From assembly GCA_022824925.1 (NCBI GenBank), contig JAJDYW010000037.1, forward strand, positions 37,125 through 101,124: DNA of 64,000 bases, written 5' to 3'. A program made the translations under genes and the position numbers. Position 1 is the first letter of the stretch. The number at the start of each line of letters is the position of its first letter. The notes under the pieces are model-generated. The model was given only the letters and a program-made list of their open reading frames with translations, was not told the origin of the DNA and made no database searches. The DNA is from Dehalococcoidia bacterium (GTDB lineage Bacteria; Chloroflexota; Dehalococcoidia; Tepidiformales; Tepidiformaceae). Positions 1-7,627 of this stretch are shown piece after piece.

Positions 1-423
1 TTCCCGGACTCACCGGCCCGGCGAACGCTCTTTGGGTACGACGGAACCCTCGAAAGCTATCGTGACCTGATGCGAGTGCTGTGCTACGACGAGCGCTGGC
101 ACTCCGACGAGGTTGTGGTGGAGCGCTGGAAGGCGAGCATCGAGCCCGGAGCGTGGGAAGCCCTGAGCGCGCCACGACTCGCGAGGCCGGGCACCGAGGC
201 TTCCCCTCCTCCTCCCCAGCCAAACATGAACGACCTCCGCATCCCGACCTTGATCGTGGCAGGCGATCGGGATGAGCTGAGACCGCCGGAGACCCAGGAA
301 GCACTTGCCTCGGAGATCCCCAACGCCGAGTTTCGGCTTCTGTCGCCGGCCAGGCACAACCCCCACTACGAATGCCCCGCCGAATTCAACGAGATTGCCC
401 AGGAGTTCCTGCTGCGGCACTGA
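1..423 (+). CDS. Alpha/beta hydrolase, C-terminal part (5' end outside window)
   Basis: The reading frame is open from the first base, so this is the C-terminal ~140 residues of a longer protein. It carries the late part of an alpha/beta-hydrolase fold. A strand 'IPTLIVAGDRDELRPP' supplies the acid of the catalytic triad (Asp in GDRDE). About 40 residues later 'ARHNPHYECP' supplies the catalytic His, followed by a final helix 'FNEIAQEFLL'. The nucleophile Ser lies upstream of the window. Substrate cannot be told; such proteins include ring-cleavage-product hydrolases and esterases. A direct repeat begins 40 bases after the stop, so this gene abuts the left edge of the ubiquitin-like module. 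Confidence 0.8.
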   Translation, partial: FPDSPARRTLFGYDGTLESYRDLMRVLCYDERWHSDEVVVERWKASIEPGAWEALSAPRLARPGTEASPPPPQPNMNDLRIPTLIVAGDRDELRPPETQEALASEIPNAEFRLLSPARHNPHYECPAEFNEIAQEFLLRH

Positions 424-839
424 GTCCCGTCGGCTCGGCAGCGGGCATTGCACCGGAAAAGAGGGTGCTCACCAAAGGAGACTGAACGACGAACTTTCGA
501 GCTGAGGGTGGAGTTGTAGGTGTGGCGGGGAGGGAGCGGACTTTGGGAGTTGCCTGAGGGGCTTCCGCCTCCTCCCCGCCAGCACCTCCGGGTGACCAAG
601 GACAGGCGGCGATTGCCAATCAAGTGGACCCAGTAGTGAGTCATGCAAGAGCACTCCTAGCGGCCCCTTGAGCGCACTCGTCCTCGTCCGCGGCGACGGT
701 CAGCACCTCTCTCACCCGGTGAGAGGGCTTGGTCCGTCCCCGCACCACCCGCATCGCCGCCTGCCAAGCCAAGACTACGCCGTCAAGTGCTGGAGCAGCT
801 TGCCCCAGGATTGCCATCCGCCTGGGATCCAACAACGTC
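424..839. other. Non-coding stretch with left direct repeat
   Basis: No convincing gene is seen in these 416 bases. They contain the left copy of the 57-bp direct repeat (463-519), then GC-rich sequence up to the stop codon of the convergently oriented JAB-E1 gene. No integrase or transposase fragment was recognised. Confidence 0.5.
463..519 (+). repeat. 57-bp direct repeat, left copy
   Basis: It starts GGGTGCTCACCAAAGGAGAC and matches 4635-4691 at 53 of 57 positions by eye. The repeats bound a 4.2-kb segment holding the Ubl/E2/JAB-E1 genes and the XRE-ImmA/PemK pair. In one forward frame both copies read GAHQRRL(N/Y)DELSS followed by TGA, so the repeat may derive from the 3' end of a gene used as an insertion site. 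Confidence 0.8.
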
Positions 840-2255
840 TCAGCCCTGACCTAGTGGTGAGCTCTCGAGATTCGGAGTGAGACCCATTGCCGTGGCGGTC
901 AGCGCGGCAAACTCACACCCTTCGGCGCAGGCTGTACCCTCGCGCACCCGCATGGTGCCGGGGTAGGCGTTATAGGTCTGGGCGCCGGTTCCCCCTATCC
1001 GAGTGAACCCTGTCATGAGGCCCACCAGGTGCAGCACCTCGTGAGCGGCGACGGCCATGCTGAAGGGAAAGACATTCCGCCCAGACAGGGCTGCCTTGTC
1101 CTCGTCACTCAATCCCTCGATGTAGTCGGGATCGTCAAGTTTCCCGGCGCGGTCAAGGGCAACGTCGCTGAGCCGCAGTTGGCCAAGGCAGACCAGGCAC
1201 GCGTGGCCCGGCCCAACGGTGTGGATTCGCCAGGCCACGTGCTGCGGTGTCCCGTCAGACTTCACCCGCGCGGTGATGCCACCGTCGATGACCGGGATCA
1301 GGTGGCTATAGGCGAGCGTGTTGAGGAGGTATCGCGGCCAGGGCCGGTCAACACAGGAAAAGAGCACGTCGCAGTCGAGCGCGGCGGCGAGCCCTGCCGG
1401 CGAAAGCACGCTCTCCGGGACCGGGCGCAGCTCGAGATCGGTCGCTGTGGAGCTGTGGACTGCATTGCGCGCTGCCAGTTGCACCTTGAGGAGACCGGCC
1501 TCGACATCCGCATCCGTGGACCCAGCCGTTCGATCGAGATTCCGGCGTTCAAGCTTGTCGAAGTCGATATACGTCAGACGCCGCAACCCCATCCTGCTAA
1601 GCGACTCGGCAACGAGGCTGCCCACGCTCCCGAGTCCAACGACTCCGACGCGCGCGCGTACGAGCTGCTGCTGGGCAGCCTCGCCCCAAACGCTCAGGGT
1701 GGCGACTTGACTGTCGGTGACCTTCGCAAGGGGCTCGTCGGGGTGGAACGAGGTCTTGAGTTGGGGGCCGACCACGCGGACCGATAGGGTCTCCCGTCTC
1801 TTATAGGAGCGTGGCGCGTTTCTTATCCAGGCCCTCCCACTCCACGTCCCGTCGAGACCCCGGGTCAGGCCGACCAGAGGCAGGCCCGTGCGGCCCCCTA
1901 CTGCGCCTGCAAGCCGGTCACGCTCCGCCACAACATCGTCGTCACTCATCCCTTGCCACCCGCCTCCCGGGTGGCCGTGCAGGAACGCGATGCCGCACCC
2001 TTCCGGGACTCCAGCCAGGACCCGGTGCAGGTACTGAGGGAGGAAAGCCACATTGCCGTGCAGGAGCCGATCTCCATCCGCGGGGAGAACGAGTTCCGTG
2101 ACGATGGCCGTGAAGCGGTGCTGCCCAGCGCTCGGCCTCCAGTATGCGAAGGCCAAGTCCTCCTGAAGCCCCTCTTTGTGCAGGTGCTCCTCGAGCACCG
2201 CATCGTGCTCGGACGTCATCGCGACGGATAGATCTCGCCCACAGGGTTCAATCAT
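840..2255 (-). CDS. JAB peptidase-E1 (ThiF-like) fusion of a bacterial ubiquitin-like system
   Basis: This 471-residue protein fuses a deubiquitinase-like JAB domain (about residues 30-150) to an E1/ThiF adenylating domain (about 195-450). The JAMM zinc motif is visible as H93-G-H95-P with S104 and D107, and a possible upstream Glu is E54. The E1 part has the ATP loop G207-L-G-S-V-G212, the 'YIDFD' strand, 'SCVDRPWPRY' and paired cysteines C353/C356 and C443/C447 typical of a zinc site. By family knowledge it would activate a Ubl C-terminus and cleave Ubl precursors or conjugates. The ATG at 2255 is chosen because it overlaps the E2-like stop (ATGA), implying translational coupling; the frame is open further upstream but that would overlap the E2 gene by about 100 bases. 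Confidence 0.88.
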   Translation of the reverse strand: MIEPCGRDLSVAMTSEHDAVLEEHLHKEGLQEDLAFAYWRPSAGQHRFTAIVTELVLPADGDRLLHGNVAFLPQYLHRVLAGVPEGCGIAFLHGHPGGGWQGMSDDDVVAERDRLAGAVGGRTGLPLVGLTRGLDGTWSGRAWIRNAPRSYKRRETLSVRVVGPQLKTSFHPDEPLAKVTDSQVATLSVWGEAAQQQLVRARVGVVGLGSVGSLVAESLSRMGLRRLTYIDFDKLERRNLDRTAGSTDADVEAGLLKVQLAARNAVHSSTATDLELRPVPESVLSPAGLAAALDCDVLFSCVDRPWPRYLLNTLAYSHLIPVIDGGITARVKSDGTPQHVAWRIHTVGPGHACLVCLGQLRLSDVALDRAGKLDDPDYIEGLSDEDKAALSGRNVFPFSMAVAAHEVLHLVGLMTGFTRIGGTGAQTYNAYPGTMRVREGTACAEGCEFAALTATAMGLTPNLESSPLGQG

Positions 2256-2620
2256 GTCGCCGGCCACCGGTCGTCGGTGAGGACGGTGAGGATGTGCGCC
2301 CAGAGGTCTCGCGGAGTGGAGCGATGGTCGTAGCGGCGACTCCAGTACTGCCACTCGGGGCCGATCCCGCTCTTCATGGTCCTCAACGGTTCACTCATGT
2401 CCATGGGGACAAGGTGGGGCCGCGTGTGTATCGCAGCAGGCGGCACATACGGGACCATCTCGAGACGCTGGACTGCAATGTCGCAGCGCCGTCCCCGCAG
2501 GGCCCCACCCGGCAGCTCGAAGTCCCGGACGACCGAGTATGTGTTGCCGTCCGCGCCAGCGACCACCTCGACGGCATGACCGAGCCCCCTGACGTACTCC
2601 TCGTATTCGTCAACGGTCAT
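2252..2620 (-). CDS. Prokaryotic E2-like protein (family E type)
   Basis: This 122-residue protein lies between the Ubl and JAB-E1 genes, 3 bases after the Ubl stop and overlapping the E1 start. The order Ubl-E2-E1/JAB is the established layout of bacterial multiubiquitin-type loci, and short features ('FELPGG' early, 'WQYWSRR' late, then a C-terminal helix) fit the prokaryotic E2 family E fold. By family it would carry an activated Ubl as a thioester. The only cysteine is C46, just before the strand 'DIAVQRLEM'. That is earlier than the usual UBC active-site position, so chemistry at C46 is uncertain. Function is assigned mainly from context and fold-like pattern. Confidence 0.72.
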   Translation of the reverse strand: MTVDEYEEYVRGLGHAVEVVAGADGNTYSVVRDFELPGGALRGRRCDIAVQRLEMVPYVPPAAIHTRPHLVPMDMSEPLRTMKSGIGPEWQYWSRRYDHRSTPRDLWAHILTVLTDDRWPAT

Positions 2621-2623
2621 CGG

Positions 2624-2905
2624 TCAGGAGACGGGCGTCGGCCCCTTGAAGGTGGCGGTGAAGCGTTCACCGTTCTCGACGGGGACTTCCTCGTCCAGAG
2701 ACTTGAAGGGGTGGGGATCCGAGTCGCGTGTCAGTTCGTACTCCTCGACGGGGGTAAAACCGGCACTCGCAAGGATCTCGCGCACGCTCAGCGTGAACCT
2801 CTTCCGCTCCGGGGGCTTCTCGAAGGTGTGCGTCACCTCCTCGTCGTTCACGAAGTACTTGACGACCTCGCCGGCATCTTGGGGGGCTGCAATTTCCTGG
2901 GTCAC
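2624..2905 (-). CDS. Ubiquitin-like protein (multiubiquitin family, single domain)
   Basis: A 93-residue product with one beta-grasp, multiubiquitin-type domain: 'VVKYFVNDEEV' (first strand), 'FTLSVREILASAG' (helix), and the tail 'ENGERFTATFKGPTPVS'. It ends in GPTPVS rather than Gly-Gly. It would be the modifier handled by the downstream E2-like protein and JAB-E1. The GTG start at 2905 is chosen because an AGGAGG ribosome site lies 6 bases upstream (2912-2917); a longer frame reaches 3010 without such a site and into the divergent promoter. Family members usually hold two or more tandem Ubl domains, so the single copy is notable. Confidence 0.8.
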   Translation of the reverse strand: MTQEIAAPQDAGEVVKYFVNDEEVTHTFEKPPERKRFTLSVREILASAGFTPVEEYELTRDSDPHPFKSLDEEVPVENGERFTATFKGPTPVS

Positions 2906-2960
2906 TGGTATCCTCCTCGCGACCGTGGTCCTCACGGGGGCGATGCCCCGTGGGCCGTAG

Positions 2961-3007
2961 GTGACGATCGTTGATCGATTCTGGTAGGATGTCAACTGGT
3001 GGTTGAC
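2961..3007 (+). promoter_or_regulatory. Divergent control region with two palindromes (putative XRE operator)
   Basis: Between the Ubl and XRE genes lie two inverted repeats: CGATC-GTT-GATCG (2965-2977) and GTCAAC-TGGTG-GTTGAC (2991-3007). A possible sigma-A promoter reading right is GTGACG (2961-2966), an 18-base spacer, then TAGGAT (2985-2990). The palindromes are natural operator candidates for the XRE-ImmA protein encoded at 3063, which could then control both directions. Confidence 0.5.
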
Positions 3008-3062
3008 CACGGCGTCGAGAATTCGTGGTCGCCCGAGGGGGAAACAATGGAGGGAGCCTGAA

Positions 3063-4217
3063 ATGCTGGGGGAACGGCTACGTCAGGCAAGACTGGCGGC
3101 AGGACTGTCGCTCGAGGGCCTCGTTGAACGGCTAGAGCAGCCGATCACCAAGCAAGCGCTCTCGAAGTACGAGCGGGGCTTGTCCCAACCGCCTCCGAGC
3201 AGGATCGCCGACCTTGCGGCAGCGCTGCACGTGCGGACGTCCTCGCTGCTGGCTGAGTCCGACGTCCAAATCGAGTGGGTTGCCTACAGGAAGCTCCAGC
3301 GCCTGAGCCAGTCCCGGCAGGCGCAGGTCACGGCCGTCGCCAGGCAGCGGCTGGAGGGCGAGATCAGGCTCCGGGAACTCTTCCACCTCGGGGAGCGGCA
3401 CGACCTGCCCGGACCGATCGACGTGGAGCAGCTCCACGACTGCGACTACGCGGCAGCGGCGGTGCGAATGCGGTGGGACCTTGGCGATCGCCCGATCGAT
3501 AGTCTCATCGAGCGCATTGAGGAGCATGGCTGTGCTGTCGTGACGTGGCCCGAAGAATGGGGATTCGACGGTCTCTCGGGACGGGCAAATCAGACTCCCG
3601 TGTTAGTGCTCAACCAGTCGGCGCCGCCGGATCGTCTGCGCTTCAACGCGGCCCACGAGTTAGGGCATCTCGTGATGAAGGCCACTGAAGACCCCCGCAC
3701 CGATGAGAAGTTCGCCCACCGGTTCGCAGCCTCCTTCCTCGTGCCAGCGGAGGCGGCGAGGCGGGAACTCGGACACAAGCGCCATGGGCTGGAGCTGGAG
3801 GAACTGGGACTCCTCAAGCAGCGATGGGGGCTGAGTATGCAGGCCTGGGTCCGCCGAGCCCATGACCTCGAGATCATCAGCAATGAGTTGTACAGGAGGC
3901 TTAACATGCGGTTCCGTCAGCAAGGCTGGCACCGCAAGGAACCGTTCGCGTACGAGGCGACGGAGTCGCCAACCCTGTTGCGGCGACTGGTGCTCCGCGC
4001 CCTGGCGGAACGAATCATCACCGCCGAGGAAGCCAACCGCCTGCACCCCGGTTCCTCACGCGAGGATTCCGAAGCGGTCGCCGCCGGCAGGTCGCTCCGC
4101 GAACTCGCCAGGCGGTCTCTCGAAGAGCGCTACCAGACCATCGAGGCGGCAGGTTTCACCGTCGACGCCGATGAGATCGAGGCGTGGGACGGAACCGTGG
4201 GCGACGATCTGGAGTAG
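3063..4217 (+). CDS. XRE-family regulator fused to ImmA/IrrE metallopeptidase
   Basis: A 384-residue protein. An N-terminal XRE helix-turn-helix (about 1-60, 'LGERLRQARLAAGLSLEGL' then 'TKQALSKYERG') would bind DNA. A central ImmA/IrrE domain carries the zinc-peptidase motif 'FNAAHELGHLV'. A helical C-terminus follows. ATG 3063 is preferred over 3003: it follows GGAGGGA and begins exactly at the HTH. Such proteins act as repressors cleaved or inactivated on damage or phage cues, and as antitoxin-like partners. The next gene is a PemK/MazF toxin starting 14 bases after the stop (or overlapping it at GTG 4217), so the two probably form one unit. It is divergent from the Ubl operon with shared palindromes between. 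Confidence 0.88.
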   Translation: MLGERLRQARLAAGLSLEGLVERLEQPITKQALSKYERGLSQPPPSRIADLAAALHVRTSSLLAESDVQIEWVAYRKLQRLSQSRQAQVTAVARQRLEGEIRLRELFHLGERHDLPGPIDVEQLHDCDYAAAAVRMRWDLGDRPIDSLIERIEEHGCAVVTWPEEWGFDGLSGRANQTPVLVLNQSAPPDRLRFNAAHELGHLVMKATEDPRTDEKFAHRFAASFLVPAEAARRELGHKRHGLELEELGLLKQRWGLSMQAWVRRAHDLEIISNELYRRLNMRFRQQGWHRKEPFAYEATESPTLLRRLVLRALAERIITAEEANRLHPGSSREDSEAVAAGRSLRELARRSLEERYQTIEAAGFTVDADEIEAWDGTVGDDLE

Positions 4218-4231
4218 TGAGCGCGGCTGGC

Positions 4232-4591
4232 ATGGTGGACGATCCCCCAACGCGTGGCGAGGTCTGGCTCGTCCGCCTGCCTCGCGCGGTTGGGGCGGAG
4301 TTGCAGCGTGATCGGCCGGCGGTGGTTGTCAACTCGCCGGCGTTCAATTCGGCGCCCGTGCGAATCATCGTCCCGCTCACCAGCTGGCTCGAGGAATTCG
4401 ACGGCAGGGTCAACAAGCTGCTGGTTGAGGCGAGCGAGAGAAACGGTCTGGATGCTGACTCCGCAGCGGACTTTCTGCAGGTGCGGAGCGTAGCCCTGGA
4501 ACGATTCGTCGAGCGGCTTGGCGATGTCGATGCGGAGCTTGTCGAAGAAATCGTCGCTGGGGTGGCGATCGCCGTCGACTATCGGCATTAA
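4232..4591 (+). CDS. PemK/MazF-family toxin (endoribonuclease)
   Basis: A product of 119 residues from ATG 4232; a GTG at 4217 overlapping the XRE-ImmA stop is an in-frame alternative. It has the MazF/PemK signature: 'TRGEVWLVRLP' at the N-terminus, 'RPAVVVNS' next, 'VRIIVPLTSW' mid-protein, and 'FLQVRSVALERFVERLG' matching the conserved 'DQxRxVDxxRL' region. By family it would cut mRNA and be held in check by a partner, here presumably the XRE-ImmA protein rather than a MazE-type antitoxin. It is the last gene before the right direct repeat. Confidence 0.82.
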   Translation: MVDDPPTRGEVWLVRLPRAVGAELQRDRPAVVVNSPAFNSAPVRIIVPLTSWLEEFDGRVNKLLVEASERNGLDADSAADFLQVRSVALERFVERLGDVDAELVEEIVAGVAIAVDYRH

Positions 4592-4634
4592 GTCCGAGTG
4601 CTCAACACCTCGTCTGAGCACGCTTCGCTTTGGT

Positions 4635-4691
4635 GGGTGCTCACCAAAGGAGACTGTACGACGAACTTTCGAGCTGACGGTGGCGTTCTAG
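4635..4691 (+). repeat. 57-bp direct repeat, right copy
   Basis: Same orientation as 463-519, with four mismatches. It lies 43 bases after the PemK stop and closes the ubiquitin-like module. Between this copy and the stop codon of the next minus-strand gene (4902) are about 210 bases with no recognisable gene. Confidence 0.8.
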
Positions 4692-4901
4692 AGACCGACC
4701 GGTTAGGGCCTTCCCCGAGGCAACACTAGAGACGGGGAGAAGGTAAGTGTCGCCCAAGGCCGCATGGTCTCACCGAGCTTCCTCGGTGCTGACCTCAGAG
4801 TTGTCCCACGGCACAGTCACTGGCATGACGGCGCAGACGGGCGAGGTGGGGTGCGCTAGGTTCTACGTCGTGCTCTCGTTCTGAGGCCGGGCGCCTGACA
4901 G

Positions 4902-5852
4902 CTACCTAGGAAAGTTGAACTGGCCCACTCGGTTGCGGCTAACGAGGAACAGCGAATCGAGCAGCTGCACATCCGCGGGCTCCAACCCTGAGATCGTGGC
5001 CTGGAAGAGTGCAGGTGACAGGGTGTGTTGCTGCTCGCCGGCGTGAAGCGCGACTGCCGAACGCCCAGCCCACTTCCTCCCTTCGAACTTCTTCTTGGCC
5101 CTGCCGAGCTCCCTCTTGACGCTCTCAATCGCTGCAGCCTCCAGGAACTCTGCCACTACTGCGATGACTAGCACGCCACCTCCGCCTTCGACAGAATCCT
5201 CGTCTCTTCGCAGCTCCCACTCTTCGAACCACTCCACTTCCGCTTGTTCAGAGTGTTTGCTTTCCTCACAGGCTTGGCTTAGGGCCCGGTGGAACTCGAG
5301 ACGGCGTTCCCCGGACAGGAATTGGTGGTCCGGGCCATCATCCTCAACAAGGTAAAGCCCTGAGACCTGAGGAGAGACTGCCCGTACATCGTCACTTCTT
5401 GCGTGCAAGCAGATGACGAGTCCATCGTGGGATTGCTGCAGAAACCTGACTGTCGCCCGCCGTCGGATTAGAACCGTCGCGGACCCTCCCACCTGGAGAT
5501 CGGTAGCGGCGACAGCTATTCGAGACCTGATCTGTTCGACCAAGCCGGGGTCAAGAGGAAGCCTGATCGAGGGCGGTGGAAGTAACGTGAAGACACGGGT
5601 TGAGTCGGGAGCCAGTCGCTCATAGAGAGACCGCTGGGCCCAGTCATATGTGTGGAAGCTCGTCCCGTCAGTGAGCTGCTTGAACTCAATCGCAATGTCG
5701 TCCGTGCCATCACTCAGGACAACGTCTGGACTAGGCTCGCTGGGGTACTCGTCGTCAAGCCAACTCTCCACTCGCCAGTCATTACCCGTTGTCTGCCTTA
5801 GGTGCTGGCAAATCGCGTCCGCGCAGCGCTCTTCTTGCTCGCTTGGTGGCAT
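4902..5852 (-). CDS. PD-(D/E)XK nuclease-like protein of the CBASS neighbourhood
   Basis: A 316-residue protein from ATG 5852; an in-frame ATG at 5942 would add a proline-rich 30 residues and lacks a ribosome site. The N-terminal part holds a PD-(D/E)XK-type pattern: 'PSPDVVLSDGTDD' followed by 'IAIEFKQL' (Asp, then Glu-x-Lys), consistent with a restriction-like nuclease core. The rest is not recognised; a conserved-looking segment 'VLVIAVVAEF' lies in the second half. It reads in the same direction as the CBASS genes, 222 bases after the SLATT-like gene. It could be an accessory nuclease of that operon or a separate defence gene. No experimental family name is offered. Confidence 0.55.
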   Translation of the reverse strand: MPPSEQEERCADAICQHLRQTTGNDWRVESWLDDEYPSEPSPDVVLSDGTDDIAIEFKQLTDGTSFHTYDWAQRSLYERLAPDSTRVFTLLPPPSIRLPLDPGLVEQIRSRIAVAATDLQVGGSATVLIRRRATVRFLQQSHDGLVICLHARSDDVRAVSPQVSGLYLVEDDGPDHQFLSGERRLEFHRALSQACEESKHSEQAEVEWFEEWELRRDEDSVEGGGGVLVIAVVAEFLEAAAIESVKRELGRAKKKFEGRKWAGRSAVALHAGEQQHTLSPALFQATISGLEPADVQLLDSLFLVSRNRVGQFNFPR

Positions 5853-6074
5853 CTTGTACCCCCGCCCACACTGGCCCGCTACCGGATAAGGTGGCGGAGC
5901 GGGCGGCTCGTGCTCGCCACCTGGGGTGTCGTGAACTCCCATAGTGTTCTTTGAAAGGTGGGGGCGACGAGCGCCGTTCCCAGTCTCCTTGTGTCCAAGA
6001 GTCTCGCTGCCGCCGCATCTACTTCCCGCGTCGGTCCGTCAGCCCGGCCACGCGTACGATCCAGAGGGAACCGT

Positions 6075-6638
6075 CTAGGAGTCCTCTGGGACTTGTCTGA
6101 CCTCGTCGTAGTCCCTCCACAGGCGATCGTTCTCATAGTCGTAATTCCCGGCCGTGACTTCCTCTTTGACTTTGCGGTAAGTCCATTCGGGCAAGCCTGT
6201 GGGCTCTCGGCTCCGCAGAGCATCGTATGTGCTTCGGAGAACCTGCACCCGGTCGGCGAGTGCATCGAAGCTCAGGGGCAAGCGGAGCTCGATGTTCATG
6301 AGCAACCGCGCTCGATTCCGTATCGTGATGCACTCCTCTCCCTTGGTGCCGTGCTGCGCTGCCTGTTCCTCCGGCCGGAAGAAGGAACGGACGGCACCGA
6401 CGGTGGCCCCGACGAGGGCCAACACCGCGGTGACCCACGCCTCGATGCCCAGAAGAGCCGTCACGCCGGCAGCACCTGAGGCCAAGGCAGCCACAACAAC
6501 ACTAGGCAATCCCATCCACACGGCCCACCTCCGCCAGTGGCGGGCATAAACCATGTGCTGCCGCCCCGTGTACTCCGCGTCGATGAGAACGCGGTTCGCC
6601 TCTTGATGCAGTTCTCGTTTGAGTTCGCTATCGGTCAT
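6075..6638 (-). CDS. SLATT-type two-transmembrane effector (CBASS effector)
   Basis: A 187-residue membrane protein. A short amphipathic N-terminus precedes two adjacent hydrophobic helices (about 42-68, 'PSVVVAALASGAAGVTALL', and 70-92, 'AWVTAVLALVGATVGAV'), then a charged helical cytosolic tail of about 95 residues. This layout fits the SLATT superfamily, whose members are predicted membrane-disrupting effectors triggered by cyclic nucleotides in CBASS. A GAGGT ribosome site lies 7 bases before the ATG. It follows the nucleotidyltransferase gene by 98 bases. HORMA/TRIP13 CBASS operons more often carry the NucC nuclease, so this pairing is less common. Confidence 0.7.
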   Translation of the reverse strand: MTDSELKRELHQEANRVLIDAEYTGRQHMVYARHWRRWAVWMGLPSVVVAALASGAAGVTALLGIEAWVTAVLALVGATVGAVRSFFRPEEQAAQHGTKGEECITIRNRARLLMNIELRLPLSFDALADRVQVLRSTYDALRSREPTGLPEWTYRKVKEEVTAGNYDYENDRLWRDYDEVRQVPEDS

Positions 6639-6736
6639 GGATTTACCTCAGAGCACTGAAGGAGGCTTGGGAGGTTAAGCCTGCGTTGGAGAGTGATGCG
6701 GCAGGTCCTGGTGGTACTGGCGCAAGGCACCGGCAG

Positions 6737-7627
6737 TCATGAGAGCGGAAAGTGTGGACCGAACAGGCCACGCCAAGTGCGCAGCGCGTCGCCGTTGCGG
6801 CCCTTTCTAGCCAGCAAGATGGCCTGTGTCGCTATCGATTCCGCTTCCCGTAGCGCTGCCTCGGCAGCGTCTCTCTGCGCCCTAGTCTGTTGTCCGTTTA
6901 CGTCAGGCCCAAGACCAGCAGGATCCTTCCAGGCCTCGTGGATGCGGTCGGCCGCACTGGCAAAGAAGGACTTCAACTCATAGGGGTACCCACCTGAGAA
7001 GGGAGGGACTAACAGCTGAAGCGCCATCACTTCAATGAGAAACGATGGCACGACGGGGCGGCCTTGCTGACGGTTCCACTTCTTGAGCATCCGGACCAGG
7101 GGCTTCCACTCGCGCTGGTAGGACTCGTGAGCGTCGACCGCCAGTTGTGCGTGAACTTCCGGGTCAGTCTTGAGCCAGATGCCCCTCGACTCGTCGGGAA
7201 TCTCGTAGTGACTCCCGCTCGGGAACGCGGGAACGACATCGATGCTCATCACCTTGTCGTCGGTTTCGTCGTCTTCGCCGACAGCAACTCCGAAATCAAC
7301 CGTCACCGCCATTCCGTCGACTCGGACGCGTTCCTCCCCGTACTTGGGCGCCAAGACCTCCTGAACTCGATCAAGAATGGCCCTTGCGGGTTTGCTCCTA
7401 TAGGGCTGCTCGTCGTCGTCCAAGACACAGAAAATGTCGACATCCTTGAGGGGGCGTGTCTTTGTCCAGCGGGCGTATGAACCCGAGAGGAAGTCCCGTG
7501 CGACATGTACTTCCTCCGCGACGACAGCCCGTACTTCCGCGTGTCGGCGCGAGACGTCGGCCTGTTCGCGGTCCGTGAGTTCCTGACGGTGGCGAAACTT
7601 GGCGAAGGCCTCATCGATCGTGATCAT
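6737..7627 (-). CDS. CD-NTase (cGAS/DncV-like nucleotidyltransferase) of CBASS
   Basis: A 296-residue cyclic-oligonucleotide synthase. The polymerase-beta core is explicit: G49-S50 in 'LSGSYARW', the first metal Asp pair D62/D64 in 'PLKDVDIFCVL', and the third Asp D130 in 'SIDVVPAF'. A helical C-terminal domain follows. On phage sensing it would make a cyclic di- or trinucleotide that activates the effector. The start overlaps the stop of the HORMA gene (ATGA at 7624-7627). Association with HORMA and TRIP13 proteins suggests clade C or D, but product identity cannot be read from sequence alone. Confidence 0.9.
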   Translation of the reverse strand: MITIDEAFAKFRHRQELTDREQADVSRRHAEVRAVVAEEVHVARDFLSGSYARWTKTRPLKDVDIFCVLDDDEQPYRSKPARAILDRVQEVLAPKYGEERVRVDGMAVTVDFGVAVGEDDETDDKVMSIDVVPAFPSGSHYEIPDESRGIWLKTDPEVHAQLAVDAHESYQREWKPLVRMLKKWNRQQGRPVVPSFLIEVMALQLLVPPFSGGYPYELKSFFASAADRIHEAWKDPAGLGPDVNGQQTRAQRDAAEAALREAESIATQAILLARKGRNGDALRTWRGLFGPHFPLS

